Positions 19,780 to 29,915 are shown, counted from the first letter of the stretch. The stretch is 64,000 nt of DNA from Granulicella mallensis MP5ACTX8 (GCF_000178955.2 NC_016631.1:4340001-4404000), one strand, 5' to 3'. Numbers and translations are program-made. Notes: generated from the sequence alone by a model not told the origin.

Positions 19780-20370
19780 CTAGGCTTTTCCGTAGGTCAG
19801 GGTATCTAGATACGCGTTCATATGTTTTCCAGCTCTTTCGAGGAAACCCGACTTCTTATCGAACCGGTCCAGGACCATGGCTCCTTCAAAGAGCGATATC
19901 AAGAGGGCTGCCACGTCTTCCGGTTCGACGCCTGCCCGGATCTCCTTACGGGCCTGTCCTTCCGCCACAGTGTTCTGAAGGTATAGACGCCATTGCTTGA
20001 GAGCATTCCGCGCTACCTTCTTGAGCGCCGGATTACCGTCATCGCTGTCGACAATGGTGTTAATCAAAGGACAGCCGCCTGAAAACTGGGGGAGCGATAC
20101 CAGATGATCGACGTGTAGTTTCAGCTTTTCAATCGCATTCGCGACGGTATCCATCCTGGCGAGCCGGGCACTGCTTGTCTCCTTCCAGGCATATTCGAAG
20201 GCGGCAATGGCGAGGGCCTCTTTATTGGGGAAATGGCCGTACAGGCTACCTTTTTCCAGACCGACCGCCTCGACGATATCCTGCATGGAGCAGCCATCGA
20301 AGCCTTTTCGATTAAAAAGGGGTGCCGCTTTCACGATAATCCGGTTCCGCGTTTCTGTTCCTTTGCTCAT
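19780..20370 (-). CDS. TetR/AcrR-family repressor
   Basis: 196 residues. An N-terminal helix-turn-helix (RIIVKAAPLFNRKGFDGCSMQDIVEAVGLEKGSLYGHFPNKEAL) is textbook TetR; the C-terminal ligand domain is of the TetR_C_6 / QacR-like type with a cysteine in SGGCPLINT. It most likely represses the adjacent SDR gene and the glycosyltransferase through the two matching palindromes at 18486 and 19418, responding to an unknown small molecule. The start has no strong ribosome site. Confidence 0.88.
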   Translation of the reverse strand: MSKGTETRNRIIVKAAPLFNRKGFDGCSMQDIVEAVGLEKGSLYGHFPNKEALAIAAFEYAWKETSSARLARMDTVANAIEKLKLHVDHLVSLPQFSGGCPLINTIVDSDDGNPALKKVARNALKQWRLYLQNTVAEGQARKEIRAGVEPEDVAALLISLFEGAMVLDRFDKKSGFLERAGKHMNAYLDTLTYGKA

Positions 20371-20618
20371 ATGTGATCTACTGTGCCTACTTCATCGTTT
20401 TGCATGCAACACTATAGTAGACGGTGAATGGACCTCAAACTGCGACGTAGCAACCACTCTCGCTCGTGGCAGCGCCTCATCCATCCATGGGTTCGAATTA
20501 CCCATACCAGCACGGCCTCCTATACCTGAGCTTTTAGAGCGTACTGAAAAGAAGCGCAAAGAGTCTTGCTCGGCCCGCTCCAGTTAAGGCCGAACAACCC
20601 TAAAAGGCAGCCACCAAT

Positions 20619-21581
20619 ATGGATCACTCCATCAACATCCCAACCGTCTGGAATGGACTTGCCGAAGCCATGTATTTGAAGGATTCGCCGACGGCGAACG
20701 TCAGGCTATCCGAACTTGCCGCATTCTCATTTGGCAGATTGCAAAGCAGCGAAGGTCTCGCGGAAATTGCGCAACCGCTCGTTGGGGAGCACGGCTACAT
20801 TGTTGTGCTGCAACTCAAGACGATACCTTTCATCGAACAATTCCTGGGCGGAAAGAGAGTGTCGAGTGGCTCTTATCCCGTTGGAGCGGTCAGTGCCATC
20901 GACCTGCAAAATGAACCTGCGTGCTTTCTCCCCAATCCCTTCGACGCGTTAGTGCTGTATGTCATGCAAGCGGCTCTGGATGAGATTGCCTATGACCATC
21001 AACTCCCCCGGGTGGAGCAGTTGACCTGGCCCCACGGAACAGTTGATCCCGTTGTCCACCATCTCGGGCAATCTCTCCTCTCTTCGCTCGATCACCCCAC
21101 TCACACTTCGAAGATCTTTTTAGACCATGTTCTGCACGCCTTGAACTGCCATTTTGTATGTTCTTACAACACTGCTGCAAAATCGATCCCACCCCTTCGG
21201 GGTGGACTCGCGCCCTGGCAGATGCGAAGAGCCACCGAGTTGCTGGACACTCATATCGATGGGAACATTGCCCTTCGAGAGGTTGCGGAGGCCTGCGACT
21301 TATCCTTAGGCCATTTCGCACGAGCCTTCGCAAAGAGCTTTCGCAAGCCGCCTTATAGGTGGTTGATCGAACGGCGTGTAGAGAGGGCAAAGCATTTTAT
21401 GATCCACTCGCAACTGTCACTAGCCAACATCGCTACTCTGTGTGGATTTGCGGATCAATCTGCGCTCACCCGCTCCTTCAAACGAATACAAGGGATGAGT
21501 CCGGGGATATGGCGAAGGAGAACCACTGGCGATAGCAGAGAGTCATACAATTCAAACAATGGCGATCACTTCTATATGTAA
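20619..21581 (+). CDS. AraC-family transcriptional regulator
   Basis: 320 residues. The C-terminal third holds two helix-turn-helix motifs (IALREVAEACDLSLGHFARAFAKSF and LSLANIATLCGFADQSALTRSFKRI), the standard AraC DNA-binding domain. The N-terminal part is unlike the arabinose-binding cupin and matches the pattern of AraC proteins found beside oxidoreductase or stress genes. It reads in the same direction as, and 65 bases before, the phosphatase-superfamily gene, which may be its target. The ligand is unknown. Confidence 0.88.
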   Translation: MDHSINIPTVWNGLAEAMYLKDSPTANVRLSELAAFSFGRLQSSEGLAEIAQPLVGEHGYIVVLQLKTIPFIEQFLGGKRVSSGSYPVGAVSAIDLQNEPACFLPNPFDALVLYVMQAALDEIAYDHQLPRVEQLTWPHGTVDPVVHHLGQSLLSSLDHPTHTSKIFLDHVLHALNCHFVCSYNTAAKSIPPLRGGLAPWQMRRATELLDTHIDGNIALREVAEACDLSLGHFARAFAKSFRKPPYRWLIERRVERAKHFMIHSQLSLANIATLCGFADQSALTRSFKRIQGMSPGIWRRRTTGDSRESYNSNNGDHFYM

Positions 21582-21646
21582 TGAACTGGCTTGCCACCCG
21601 ATCGTTCATTTACAGTCGTTCCAAGACTTTCTCCGGAGGTAAATCG

Positions 21647-22816
21647 ATGCCTCATTCCCTGGGCCACCTAAGTTCCCCAAGAGCGATCTCGGCAACGCGC
21701 CGTGATTTTCTGCGCGGAACCATCGGCGCCCTCTCGCTGGCCTCGATGCCGCGTAGTTTGACCGCTCAGACATCCATATTACGGGCGACACAGAAGACGA
21801 TCCTGGTGACCTTTGGGGGGGGAGCGCGCGACGAAGAGACCTTCGCCGAGGAAGGCCAGGAGAATATCCCGAACCTTCTGCGTACCCTGCTCCCACAGGG
21901 GACCTTCTTCAGCCAGGTCATCAATGCCGGCATTCTCGGCCACTACGTTGCGACGGCAAGCATCGTGACTGGAAGCTACGAGCGATTCGACAACTTCATC
22001 GCGCAGGCTCCGCCTAACCCGACACTCTTCGAGTACTACAGAAAAGGTCTGCGCCGCCCGGCGACCGATACGTGGGTCATCGCTCCTAGCAATGGCTTTC
22101 AGCGCATTGGCAGCAGCAGCCACAAAAACTTTGGGCCAGAGTATGGCGCCGGAGTGATTCTTCCCAAGCGACTGCTGGCAGCCGCACTGCACGACAACAA
22201 GGCGACGGACGGTGAGGCGCTCTCCCATCTGCTGCAGGACAGCTACGAGATGCCCGAGTACCAGCCACTGCAATCGGGGATGGACCGCGAACTGCATCTT
22301 GACATGCTGGAGTCGTCGCTGCGGCTCTCCGTGCAGGATTTCGTACAGAAGGCTCGCAGCCTCGACAGTGCCGATGAGCTCTCGATCTACATCACGCGAC
22401 AACTCATGAAGCAGCAGGCTCCTTCCTTAATGATGCTGACACTGCACGATATGGACATCGCACACTCCGGCTCCTACTCGCTGTATGTGGATGCAATTCA
22501 ACGGGCCGACCGCCTCTGTGCGGAGCTATGGAACATGGTGCAGACTGACCCCGAGTACAAGGACCGCACCACGCTTTACATCATGCCCGACTTTGGCCGC
22601 GATGCCGATAACGACCCCGCGGGTAACGGCTTCCAGCATCATCGAACGGGAGGTGCGATGGCCCGTACGACGTGGATGCTGGCGCTGGGACCGCATCTGC
22701 GCCAAAACACGATTGTGGACCATCCGATCGAGTCGATAGACCTGGTTCCTACCATCGGCAGCTATCTCGGCTTTGAAACAGCCTCCACCGGCAAAGTCAT
22801 TCGGGAGCTTCTATGA
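21647..22816 (+). CDS. Tat-exported alkaline-phosphatase-superfamily (sulfatase-like) protein
   Basis: 389 residues from the ATG at 21647, which has ggaggt just upstream. A Tat signal (ATRRDFLRGTIG, then a hydrophobic run to LTAQ) is clear. The fold hints are VTFGGGARDEETF near the mature start, where the family has its first metal ligands, and MPDFGRDADNDPAGNGFQHH with HRTG towards the C-terminus, where Asp and His ligands of DUF1501/phosphoglycerate-mutase-like members occur, then LGPHLRQNTIVDHPIESIDL. It is therefore a probable periplasmic metal hydrolase or relative, substrate unknown. The next gene overlaps it as ATGA, so the two form a unit. Confidence 0.7.
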   Translation: MPHSLGHLSSPRAISATRRDFLRGTIGALSLASMPRSLTAQTSILRATQKTILVTFGGGARDEETFAEEGQENIPNLLRTLLPQGTFFSQVINAGILGHYVATASIVTGSYERFDNFIAQAPPNPTLFEYYRKGLRRPATDTWVIAPSNGFQRIGSSSHKNFGPEYGAGVILPKRLLAAALHDNKATDGEALSHLLQDSYEMPEYQPLQSGMDRELHLDMLESSLRLSVQDFVQKARSLDSADELSIYITRQLMKQQAPSLMMLTLHDMDIAHSGSYSLYVDAIQRADRLCAELWNMVQTDPEYKDRTTLYIMPDFGRDADNDPAGNGFQHHRTGGAMARTTWMLALGPHLRQNTIVDHPIESIDLVPTIGSYLGFETASTGKVIRELL

Positions 22817-24018
22817 CACCGGATCAGCTTGTCGCCTCATCGTTTGACGGATACCCTGCCGCCGCACGCAGGTTCGCAGTGGAGCATCTTTCTCTGCTGC
22901 AGCGGCTTCCACTGGTGGTGTGTCCCTCCTTCCTACAGCAGATCCAGAACCTGGATACGAGCTTTCCAGCCGAGAAGGAATCGTTGCGGTGGCAATGCGA
23001 CTCCCTGCAAAAGCTTGCGCCCGAGAGATACTCCGCGCTGGCCAGCCCTCTCGCGGCACTTTCAATCCCCCCGTCTCTTCAATCTTTGGACTGGGTACAT
23101 TCGCCCGCAAGCTTTATTCCCGAACTTACCGCCTATCTATGGTCCAGCGGACAGATTAACCAGTTCCGGCTTGCGGCAAGCGCACTCTTTGCCTCCGTCC
23201 CCAGCCGCGAGGACACAACGCATCGGCTCGTGTTCGTGATGCTTGGGCAGGGCGCCCAGGTCGAGAGTGGAAAGGTTCTCCGGAAGCTGAGCAAACAAGG
23301 AGTCTTCTTTAGCTCTCTGAAGACCGATACGGCTTTTCAGGATATCCGCCGGGCTATAGAGTCGCACGCCTCCAAAGCCAGCGCCCCGTATGCGAATTGG
23401 TACGTGGATGGAAGCGTGATCTCTGATGAGATAGCGAACAAGCTTCCGAATACAACCGCAGTCAGCTATACGGGCCTGTCCAAACTTCGCGAACGAGTGC
23501 TGGAGAGGATGCAGGTAGCTCTTCCCAGCAGCAGCGGAGGAGCCGAACAGATACATACCCGGCTCATCGGCACGTCGTGGCGTGACGTAGGAGCCTCGGA
23601 GATCACCAGCGACCCCGTGCTCCAACGCTTCTACACGGAACTCTTCACAGAGAGCTCAGGCCCGCAGATCTTTAGTACAAGTTTTGTGCAGTGGGCCGGT
23701 CGCGAGCTCATTCGCAGAGCACAGCCGCAGACACTGCTGTTACGCTACACGCCACGCCAGAGCCACCGTGAGATGAGCGAGATGTTCGCCTCCGTGACAC
23801 CCTCGTCCTTCGATCCACAGGGCTCCTTCCGCGATGCCGAGATGGGCGCCTACTACAACTGGATCGAGATGAATCGAATCGCTGCTCCTGGAAAACTTAC
23901 GTTCATGGCATGGGTCGAGAACAAACCTTTCGCCGTGATCGTAGGAGCCGGTACGCCGGCAGGAACAATCTGCGCTACCCCCATGAGCATTACCGAAGCC
24001 CTGCAGAACTTTGGGTAA
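22813..24018 (+). CDS. Protein of unknown function, partner of the Tat phosphatase-superfamily protein
   Basis: 401 residues, no signal peptide or membrane segment. I do not recognise a family. It starts with MTPDQLVASSFDGYPAAARR and has an alpha/beta look; a central segment (GVFFSSLKTDTAFQDIRRAI) and a Ser-Gly-rich stretch (LPSSSGGAEQIHTRLIG) are the only distinctive parts. The start overlaps the upstream stop as ATGA, so it is co-translated with the exported enzyme although it seems to stay in the cytoplasm. Coding is supported by length, overlap and codon pattern. A terminator follows 18 bases after the stop. Confidence 0.75.
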   Translation: MTPDQLVASSFDGYPAAARRFAVEHLSLLQRLPLVVCPSFLQQIQNLDTSFPAEKESLRWQCDSLQKLAPERYSALASPLAALSIPPSLQSLDWVHSPASFIPELTAYLWSSGQINQFRLAASALFASVPSREDTTHRLVFVMLGQGAQVESGKVLRKLSKQGVFFSSLKTDTAFQDIRRAIESHASKASAPYANWYVDGSVISDEIANKLPNTTAVSYTGLSKLRERVLERMQVALPSSSGGAEQIHTRLIGTSWRDVGASEITSDPVLQRFYTELFTESSGPQIFSTSFVQWAGRELIRRAQPQTLLLRYTPRQSHREMSEMFASVTPSSFDPQGSFRDAEMGAYYNWIEMNRIAAPGKLTFMAWVENKPFAVIVGAGTPAGTICATPMSITEALQNFG

Positions 24019-24036
24019 AGAACTTTGAAGAAAGAA

Positions 24037-24072
24037 AAAGGCTCCCCCGCGATGTTCCGCGAGGGAGCCTTT
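24037..24072. terminator. Bidirectional terminator between convergent genes
   Basis: AAAGGCTCCCCCGCG at 24037-24051 pairs with CGCGAGGGAGCCTTT at 24058-24072 with one mismatch and a six-base loop. A-rich and T-rich flanks on both sides suit both the plus-strand unit and the TonB receptor on the minus strand. Confidence 0.9.
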
Positions 24073-24083
24073 CCTTTACAGGG

Positions 24084-27000
24084 TTAGAAGGTGAGACGGC
24101 CCGCCACCTGGATGGAACGCGCATCCGTGATGATGCCCGAGAAGCGTGTGTTCGTGATCTGCTGGCTGGAACCACCCGAAAGACCGGTTCCAGGATTGCC
24201 GAACGAGGGAGTATTCAGGACGTTGAACCCATCCGCGCGAAGCTGGAACGCCGCGTTGTGGAAAGGCAGAGCGAACGTCTTGAACAGTGAGACGTCCACG
24301 CGATTGAAGCCAGGCCCAAAGAGTCCTACGCGGCCACGGGGGCCAGAGGGAATGAGACCAGCCTGAGCTGCATTGATGGTGTTGGTCGCCGAGGTTGCTC
24401 CTGAGGAAACGACCTCGGGCGGATTGACATAGGAGCAGGGGTTGAACCACTGCTGCAGCGTGCGTGTCTTGCTCGCGCATTGGAACTGAGCCTGCTGCGG
24501 GCTGGCCGAAGAACCGGCAGCCGTTGGGCTGTAGCCGTAAGGTGCGCCCGGAGTGAATGGATCGGCAATCTTGTAGGGATAGCTCGAACCCTGGTTGCTG
24601 GAGGTCAGGAAGACCGGGTTACCGCTCTGCGCCTGGAAGATAAGACTCGTCTTCCATCCGCCAACCACTTCATCGGCCAAACGGCTTTGGTTCAGGAACT
24701 GCTTACCTCGACCGAAGGGCAGATCGTATTGGCCATTCAGCGTGACGCGATTGTGAACGTCCTGAGTGCAATCGCCATAGTCATAACGAATACCCAGAAG
24801 ATTGGGGTTGCGGTACCCGCCTGCGGCGCTCTGTCCAATAGGACCGAAGGCATCGTCAAGGCAGTGAGCCCAGGTGTAGCCCGCCAGGAAGTACAGTCCA
24901 TGGCCGGCATGTTTTTCGAGCTTGGCCTGCATGGAGTCATATCGTCCAATGCCCTCGGACGTTACATCCACCACACTAAAGTCGTGGAACGGCTGATAGA
25001 GTTGGCTATTCGCACCGGCCGGCACATACCCCGGATAGGTGTTGGCGTCAAAGGTAGCGCGAAGGTGCTTGCTCTCATTCCCCTGATAGCCAATCGTGAA
25101 CGTCAGCGTATCGGTGAAAGAGTGCTGCAGGGTCAGGTTATAGGCCGTGGTATAGGCGCTCTTGGCATTCTGATCCTGAGAGTAGATCGTTCCGATGCCT
25201 GACGCGTTGGCAAGAGCCGCAGGACTGCTTGCGGCATTGCCGAAGCCAGTTTCCAGGGTCTGTCCGTTCGTCGGGCAGGTAACGGCACCATTGAGGTTGT
25301 AGCACTGGTTAGGCGATGGAATGAAGCTGGCGTTGACGAAGAATGGAGCGTTGTACGCGAGGTTCACACCAAGACCGATATTCTCGAGACCGCCATAGAA
25401 GATACCCCCGCCTGCGCGGAGCACCGTCTTCGGATCGAGCAGATAGGAAAGACCGATGCGGGGAGCGAAGTTATACCTGCGAGGGTTCACAAGGTAGTCA
25501 TTCGAGGTGTACTGGATCGCAATGTTGTTCGCCGCCAACGTATTGATCAATGTGGGCGAGAAAGGAAAGCTTTGCTGCGAGGACGGAACCAAGAGCGTAC
25601 CCGTGCCCTGGTTCATCCCAGCATAGTTGCCGACGAAGTTCGCCTGCTCGTTATGTAGCTCGCGAATCGGCTGGGTGTATTCCCATCGAATGCCAAGATT
25701 GAGCGTGAACTTGGGAGTTACCTTCCAATCGTCCTGCACGAAGGCAGAGTAGTACCACCGCAGATCGGTAAAGGGAGCTACCGTGCTCAGACCTGAGTTA
25801 TTCATATCGTCGAGCAGGTAGTCCGCAAGACCCGAACCGGTGTAGTGCGCGTTCAGATCAGCAGGGTTTTCGGTATAGGCTCCTGTGAAGTTCTGATAGC
25901 CGAGACCATTGGGAGGCTGCAAACCGTAGAAACGGATGTGCTGGAAGTTGATGCCGGTCTTCAGTGTGTGCCGACCAAGCTGCTTGTTTACGTTGTCGAT
26001 GATCTGCAAGACGTTCTGCAGTTCGCTGGAAGGAAGGTAGCCGGCGGTGCCGATCTGGCTGGCTGCGTCGTTGCCACTGTGCGAGTCACCAAAGTTGGTT
26101 TGCGGTAAACCGCCCAGATTTGCGATCCCGGTCGGAATACCACCGAGGCCAAGCGATGAGGCGAAGTTGGTATTGGCTGCATCCGGTCCCAGGTAGGCAG
26201 CAAACAACCAGTTGTAACCTACTCGAAATTCGTTGGACAAAGTGGAGCTGAAGAAATGGGTCTCGGAGAACACGCCACTCTTGGAATAGTTCGATTCCTG
26301 ACCGGTGCTGCCGAAGCCACCTCCATCAAGCTGGCCAAGAGGCGGTGCAATGTTCTTGGGACTGTTGGAATAGCTGTAGCGTCCGAACATCTGATCCTTG
26401 GACGAAAAGTTGTAGTCCAGTCGAACATCGTATTGTGTCGTGTTGCTACCGATCGCAGTGGCCGGTACCGTGTAGTTTTTGAACGTCTGGTGCGCTCCGC
26501 CCTGGTTGGGCAACGGATACAGGCTTAGAACCTTCAGCGCCGCAGCATCCAACTGTGCGGGGCAAATGACGTTCTGCGCTCCGTTGCAGGTCAGATACCG
26601 CGGAGTGGAGCCGGGAGTCGGCATAGTGCCGCCGATGGACGTTGTAGCATTGCCGCCCGGAAGAAACAGGTCGACCGCTCCAACGCCATTGGTGTTATTG
26701 GGATCCAGCAGTTCGCTAAAATCGCCAGTGCGTTCAAGGGCTGTAGGCACCGTATAGTTCGCCTGAGGAGGGTTATAGCTCGAGATGCGAGTCCCTTCCG
26801 CATCGGCAAAGACGAAGATCTTGTCCTTCCAGATCGGTCCGCCGAGGGTCGCGCCAAACTCGTTCAGATGATACGCCGTCTTGGAATTGGGAGCCGTAAA
26901 GTAATCCTGCGCGTTCATGCGATCGCTGCTGTAGTACTCCCAGAGGCTGCCGTGGATGGTGTTCGATCCGCTCTTGATGGAAGCATTGATGGCAGCGCCT

Positions 27001-27716
27001 GTGCCGCGACCCAGTTCGGCGCTATAGTCACTGCTCTCGACCTTGAACTCAGCGAGAGCGTCGGGCGGGGGACGTACGGCGTAAGTAGCGCCGTTCAGAA
27101 AGTCCTGCATGTTGGAGTTGTTATCCACGCCGTCAAGAACGAAGTTGTTCTGCGAAACGCGATTACCGTTGGAGGTGAAGTCGCCTGCACCGGCAACCTG
27201 CGTGAAGCCCTGGTTGGGAGCGGCAACACCGGTGGTGAGCTGCGCAGCGAACACATAGTTGCGTCCATCGAGCGGCAAGTCGTTGAGCACAGCAGCGGAG
27301 AATACCTGGCCGGTCGATGCTTCTTCCGTCTGCAGGTTGGTTTCCGCGTTCACCGTGACGGTGTCACTGACTGCGCCCGGTTTGAGCGTAATGTTCAGGC
27401 CGACCGTCTGGCTCACATCGACATGGATGTTGTCCTGCACCTGGGAGTTGAACCCCGGAGCGGCGACTGTGAGCTTATAGTTGCCGATCTTGACCGGAAC
27501 GAAGTTGTAGGCACCTGACCTGTCGGACTCGCGAGTCAGCGTCAGGTTGTTGTCCTTGTTGATGAGTGTGACGGTCGCTCCAGGAATTACCGCCTTGTCC
27601 GCATCGCGGACGATTCCGGTGACAGACCCCTGATCGACCTGCGCTTGAACAGTTGTCGTGCCCCCAATTACCACGAGAGACGAAATAAAGAGGAGTGCTG
27701 ATTTACAAAAGCGCAT
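24084..27716 (-). CDS. TonB-dependent outer-membrane receptor, acidobacterial carboxypeptidase-regulatory-like type
   Basis: 1210 residues from the ATG at 27716, chosen because it opens a clean signal peptide (MRFCKSALLFISS to VQAQ); an ATG 16 codons earlier is possible. A carboxypeptidase regulatory-like beta-sandwich (about 25-110, GSVTGIVRDADKAVIPGA), a plug domain (about 115-230, with DLPLDGRNYVFAAQL) and a large beta-barrel ending RSIQVAGRLTF follow in that order. Such receptors import oligosaccharides or other large solutes across the outer membrane with TonB. It is divergent from the GH35-GH29-GH3 run, so it probably takes up their substrate or product. Confidence 0.9.
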   Translation of the reverse strand: MRFCKSALLFISSLVVIGGTTTVQAQVDQGSVTGIVRDADKAVIPGATVTLINKDNNLTLTRESDRSGAYNFVPVKIGNYKLTVAAPGFNSQVQDNIHVDVSQTVGLNITLKPGAVSDTVTVNAETNLQTEEASTGQVFSAAVLNDLPLDGRNYVFAAQLTTGVAAPNQGFTQVAGAGDFTSNGNRVSQNNFVLDGVDNNSNMQDFLNGATYAVRPPPDALAEFKVESSDYSAELGRGTGAAINASIKSGSNTIHGSLWEYYSSDRMNAQDYFTAPNSKTAYHLNEFGATLGGPIWKDKIFVFADAEGTRISSYNPPQANYTVPTALERTGDFSELLDPNNTNGVGAVDLFLPGGNATTSIGGTMPTPGSTPRYLTCNGAQNVICPAQLDAAALKVLSLYPLPNQGGAHQTFKNYTVPATAIGSNTTQYDVRLDYNFSSKDQMFGRYSYSNSPKNIAPPLGQLDGGGFGSTGQESNYSKSGVFSETHFFSSTLSNEFRVGYNWLFAAYLGPDAANTNFASSLGLGGIPTGIANLGGLPQTNFGDSHSGNDAASQIGTAGYLPSSELQNVLQIIDNVNKQLGRHTLKTGINFQHIRFYGLQPPNGLGYQNFTGAYTENPADLNAHYTGSGLADYLLDDMNNSGLSTVAPFTDLRWYYSAFVQDDWKVTPKFTLNLGIRWEYTQPIRELHNEQANFVGNYAGMNQGTGTLLVPSSQQSFPFSPTLINTLAANNIAIQYTSNDYLVNPRRYNFAPRIGLSYLLDPKTVLRAGGGIFYGGLENIGLGVNLAYNAPFFVNASFIPSPNQCYNLNGAVTCPTNGQTLETGFGNAASSPAALANASGIGTIYSQDQNAKSAYTTAYNLTLQHSFTDTLTFTIGYQGNESKHLRATFDANTYPGYVPAGANSQLYQPFHDFSVVDVTSEGIGRYDSMQAKLEKHAGHGLYFLAGYTWAHCLDDAFGPIGQSAAGGYRNPNLLGIRYDYGDCTQDVHNRVTLNGQYDLPFGRGKQFLNQSRLADEVVGGWKTSLIFQAQSGNPVFLTSSNQGSSYPYKIADPFTPGAPYGYSPTAAGSSASPQQAQFQCASKTRTLQQWFNPCSYVNPPEVVSSGATSATNTINAAQAGLIPSGPRGRVGLFGPGFNRVDVSLFKTFALPFHNAAFQLRADGFNVLNTPSFGNPGTGLSGGSSQQITNTRFSGIITDARSIQVAGRLTF

Positions 27717-27931
27717 TCCCTGGGACCTCACAAGTAGATTTAGCTGGAACAGACGTATAACCAAGCTGGGCTAATTCGTCTTCCATCCCGAACTTTGTTG
27801 CGTATTAGAAACAACTACGGCAACTGCGCATACAAAGTCAATCGCGTTTCAGGCGATCTGATTGCTCAAAAAGCAACTGATTTTTCTCTATTCTGTTCAA
27901 TTATTGGGGTATTAGTGCAAGAATAGCCGTA

Positions 27932-29815
27932 ATGAAAAATTTTTCCCCTGCAAAAAAATATTTTCATAAGTTCCTCGCCATCACCCTTCTCCCCCTCCTT
28001 TCGGGTGCCGTGAGAGGCCAGGTCGCAACAGCCTCAGCAGCCCCCCTTACCGTGGGCACAAGCGGGTTTCTTCTCAAGGACAAACCCTTCCGTATCGTCT
28101 CGGGCGAGCTGGAGTACGCCCGAATCCCGCGACCGTACTGGCGCGACCGGCTGCGAAAAGCCCACGCCATGGGCCTCAATGCAATCACCATCTATGTTTT
28201 CTGGAACATCCATGAACCGACGCCGGAAGTCTACGACTTCTCCGGGCAGAACGACGTGGCGGAGTTTGTCCGTGAAGCGCAGCAAGAGGGCCTGTACGTC
28301 ATCCTGCGGCCAGGGCCGTACGTTTGCGCGGAGTGGGATTTAGGCGGCTATCCCGCCTGGCTGCTGAAGGATCATGAGATGAAACTGCGTAGCCTGCAGC
28401 CGGAGTTCAAGGCAGCGGCAACACGCTGGATGCTTCGTCTGGGCCAGGAACTGACTCCCTTACAGGCAAGCCGAGGCGGCCCGATCCTCGCGGTGCAGGT
28501 CGAGAACGAGTACGGTTCCTTCGGCGACGATCACGAATACATGAAGTGGGTGCATGAGCTTGTGCTCCAGGCAGGCTTCGGAGGCTCCCTGCTCTATACC
28601 GGCGACGGAGCTGATGTGCTCAAACAGGGGACATTACCCAGCGTCTTCGCGGGCATTGATTTCGGCACAGGGGACGCAGCGCGCTCCATCAAACTGTATA
28701 AGGCGTTCCGGCCCCAAACACCTGTTTATGTCGCCGAATACTGGGACGGATGGTTCGACCACTGGGGCGAAAAGCACCAGCTTACGGATGCTGCCAAGCA
28801 AGAGACCGAGATCCGTTCCATGCTGGAGCAAGGGGACTCCATCAGCTTGTACATGGTGCATGGCGGCACGAGCTTCGGCTGGATGAACGGAGCCAACAAC
28901 GATCACGATGGCTATCAGCCCGATGTCTCCAGCTACGATTACGACGCGCCTCTCGACGAGTCCGGCCGGCCTCGGCCCAAGTACTTTCGACTGCGCAACA
29001 TCATCAACGAGATTACGAACCAGACGCCGATTCCGGTGCCAGACTCTCCTCCACTTATCACCGTTCCAGCGATCCATCTGGACGAGGCTCAGTCACTGTG
29101 GAACACACTGCCGAAGGCGATTGAGTCAGAGGCTCCGTTGTCCATGGAGGACGTAGACCAGAGCTATGGCTACATTCTCTACCGGACAAAGATCAATGGC
29201 TTGGGTACCGGTCAGCTTACCTTCAACGAGCTACACAGCTACGCAAGAATTTACGTGGATGGAAAGCTCGCAGGCGTGCTGGACCGCCGCCTTGGACAGA
29301 AGAGCCTTCCGCTACAGATAACCGGAACCCATCGCCTCGACATCCTCGTAGAGAACTCCGGGCGCATCAACTTCAAACCGATCATCCGCACCGAGCGCGC
29401 CGGCGCTCTCGGCCAGATCTCCTTCAAGGGTGCAGCGCTCAACCACTGGAGCATCTATCCCCTGCCCTTTGCTCCACCGCCGGAAAAGGGCTACAAGAAG
29501 AATGTTTGTACGGGCCCCTGCTTCTACCATGCGGAGTTCTCCACCCCGAACCCCGGGGACACATTCCTCAATACCGAGCAGCTCGTTAAGGGCGTGGTGT
29601 GGGTGAATGGACATCTCCTCGGCAGGTTCTGGGATATTGGACCGGCCGGCGCTTTGTACGTTCCGGGGGTGTGGCTCCATCAAGGGAAAAACGAGCTTAC
29701 CGTGTTCGACCTCAACGGAGGGCGTAATCTGCAGATCGAAGGTCAGGACCACGCTACCTACTTTGAGCCAAAACCTGAATCCGTCACCCCGGTTAACACT
29801 GCTCCCAAACCCTAG
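27932..29815 (+). CDS. GH35 beta-galactosidase, secreted
   Basis: 627 residues with an N-terminal signal (hydrophobic about 14-30, cleavage near RGQ). The GH35 barrel is complete: SGELEYARIPRPYWRDRL at 58-75, acid/base Glu193 in QVENEYG and nucleophile Glu269 in VAEYWDGWFDHWG. The C-terminal third has the beta-sandwich domains usual for the family (VNGHLLGRFWDIGPAG). It removes terminal beta-galactose from plant or microbial oligosaccharides in the periplasm. It is first of three hydrolase genes in line and divergent from a TonB receptor. The ribosome site is weak. Confidence 0.93.
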   Translation: MKNFSPAKKYFHKFLAITLLPLLSGAVRGQVATASAAPLTVGTSGFLLKDKPFRIVSGELEYARIPRPYWRDRLRKAHAMGLNAITIYVFWNIHEPTPEVYDFSGQNDVAEFVREAQQEGLYVILRPGPYVCAEWDLGGYPAWLLKDHEMKLRSLQPEFKAAATRWMLRLGQELTPLQASRGGPILAVQVENEYGSFGDDHEYMKWVHELVLQAGFGGSLLYTGDGADVLKQGTLPSVFAGIDFGTGDAARSIKLYKAFRPQTPVYVAEYWDGWFDHWGEKHQLTDAAKQETEIRSMLEQGDSISLYMVHGGTSFGWMNGANNDHDGYQPDVSSYDYDAPLDESGRPRPKYFRLRNIINEITNQTPIPVPDSPPLITVPAIHLDEAQSLWNTLPKAIESEAPLSMEDVDQSYGYILYRTKINGLGTGQLTFNELHSYARIYVDGKLAGVLDRRLGQKSLPLQITGTHRLDILVENSGRINFKPIIRTERAGALGQISFKGAALNHWSIYPLPFAPPPEKGYKKNVCTGPCFYHAEFSTPNPGDTFLNTEQLVKGVVWVNGHLLGRFWDIGPAGALYVPGVWLHQGKNELTVFDLNGGRNLQIEGQDHATYFEPKPESVTPVNTAPKP

Positions 29816-29915
29816 CTAGACTTTCAGGCCAAGGCATACGCTACGAGGCGAGCTGGTGTGCTCGCGCTGGTGCTCAACCGCGGCAAGACAATATTCATTT
29901 TTTGACAGGAGCATT

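Noticed and set aside
20480-20530. tRNA-like T-arm (gggttcgaattaccc)
   Set aside because: The stem pairs outside the normal seven-base loop frame, and no matching acceptor, D or anticodon arms were found around it.
24480-25202. Plus-strand frame of 240 codons
   Set aside because: It is opposite the TonB receptor barrel; no start signal or domain.
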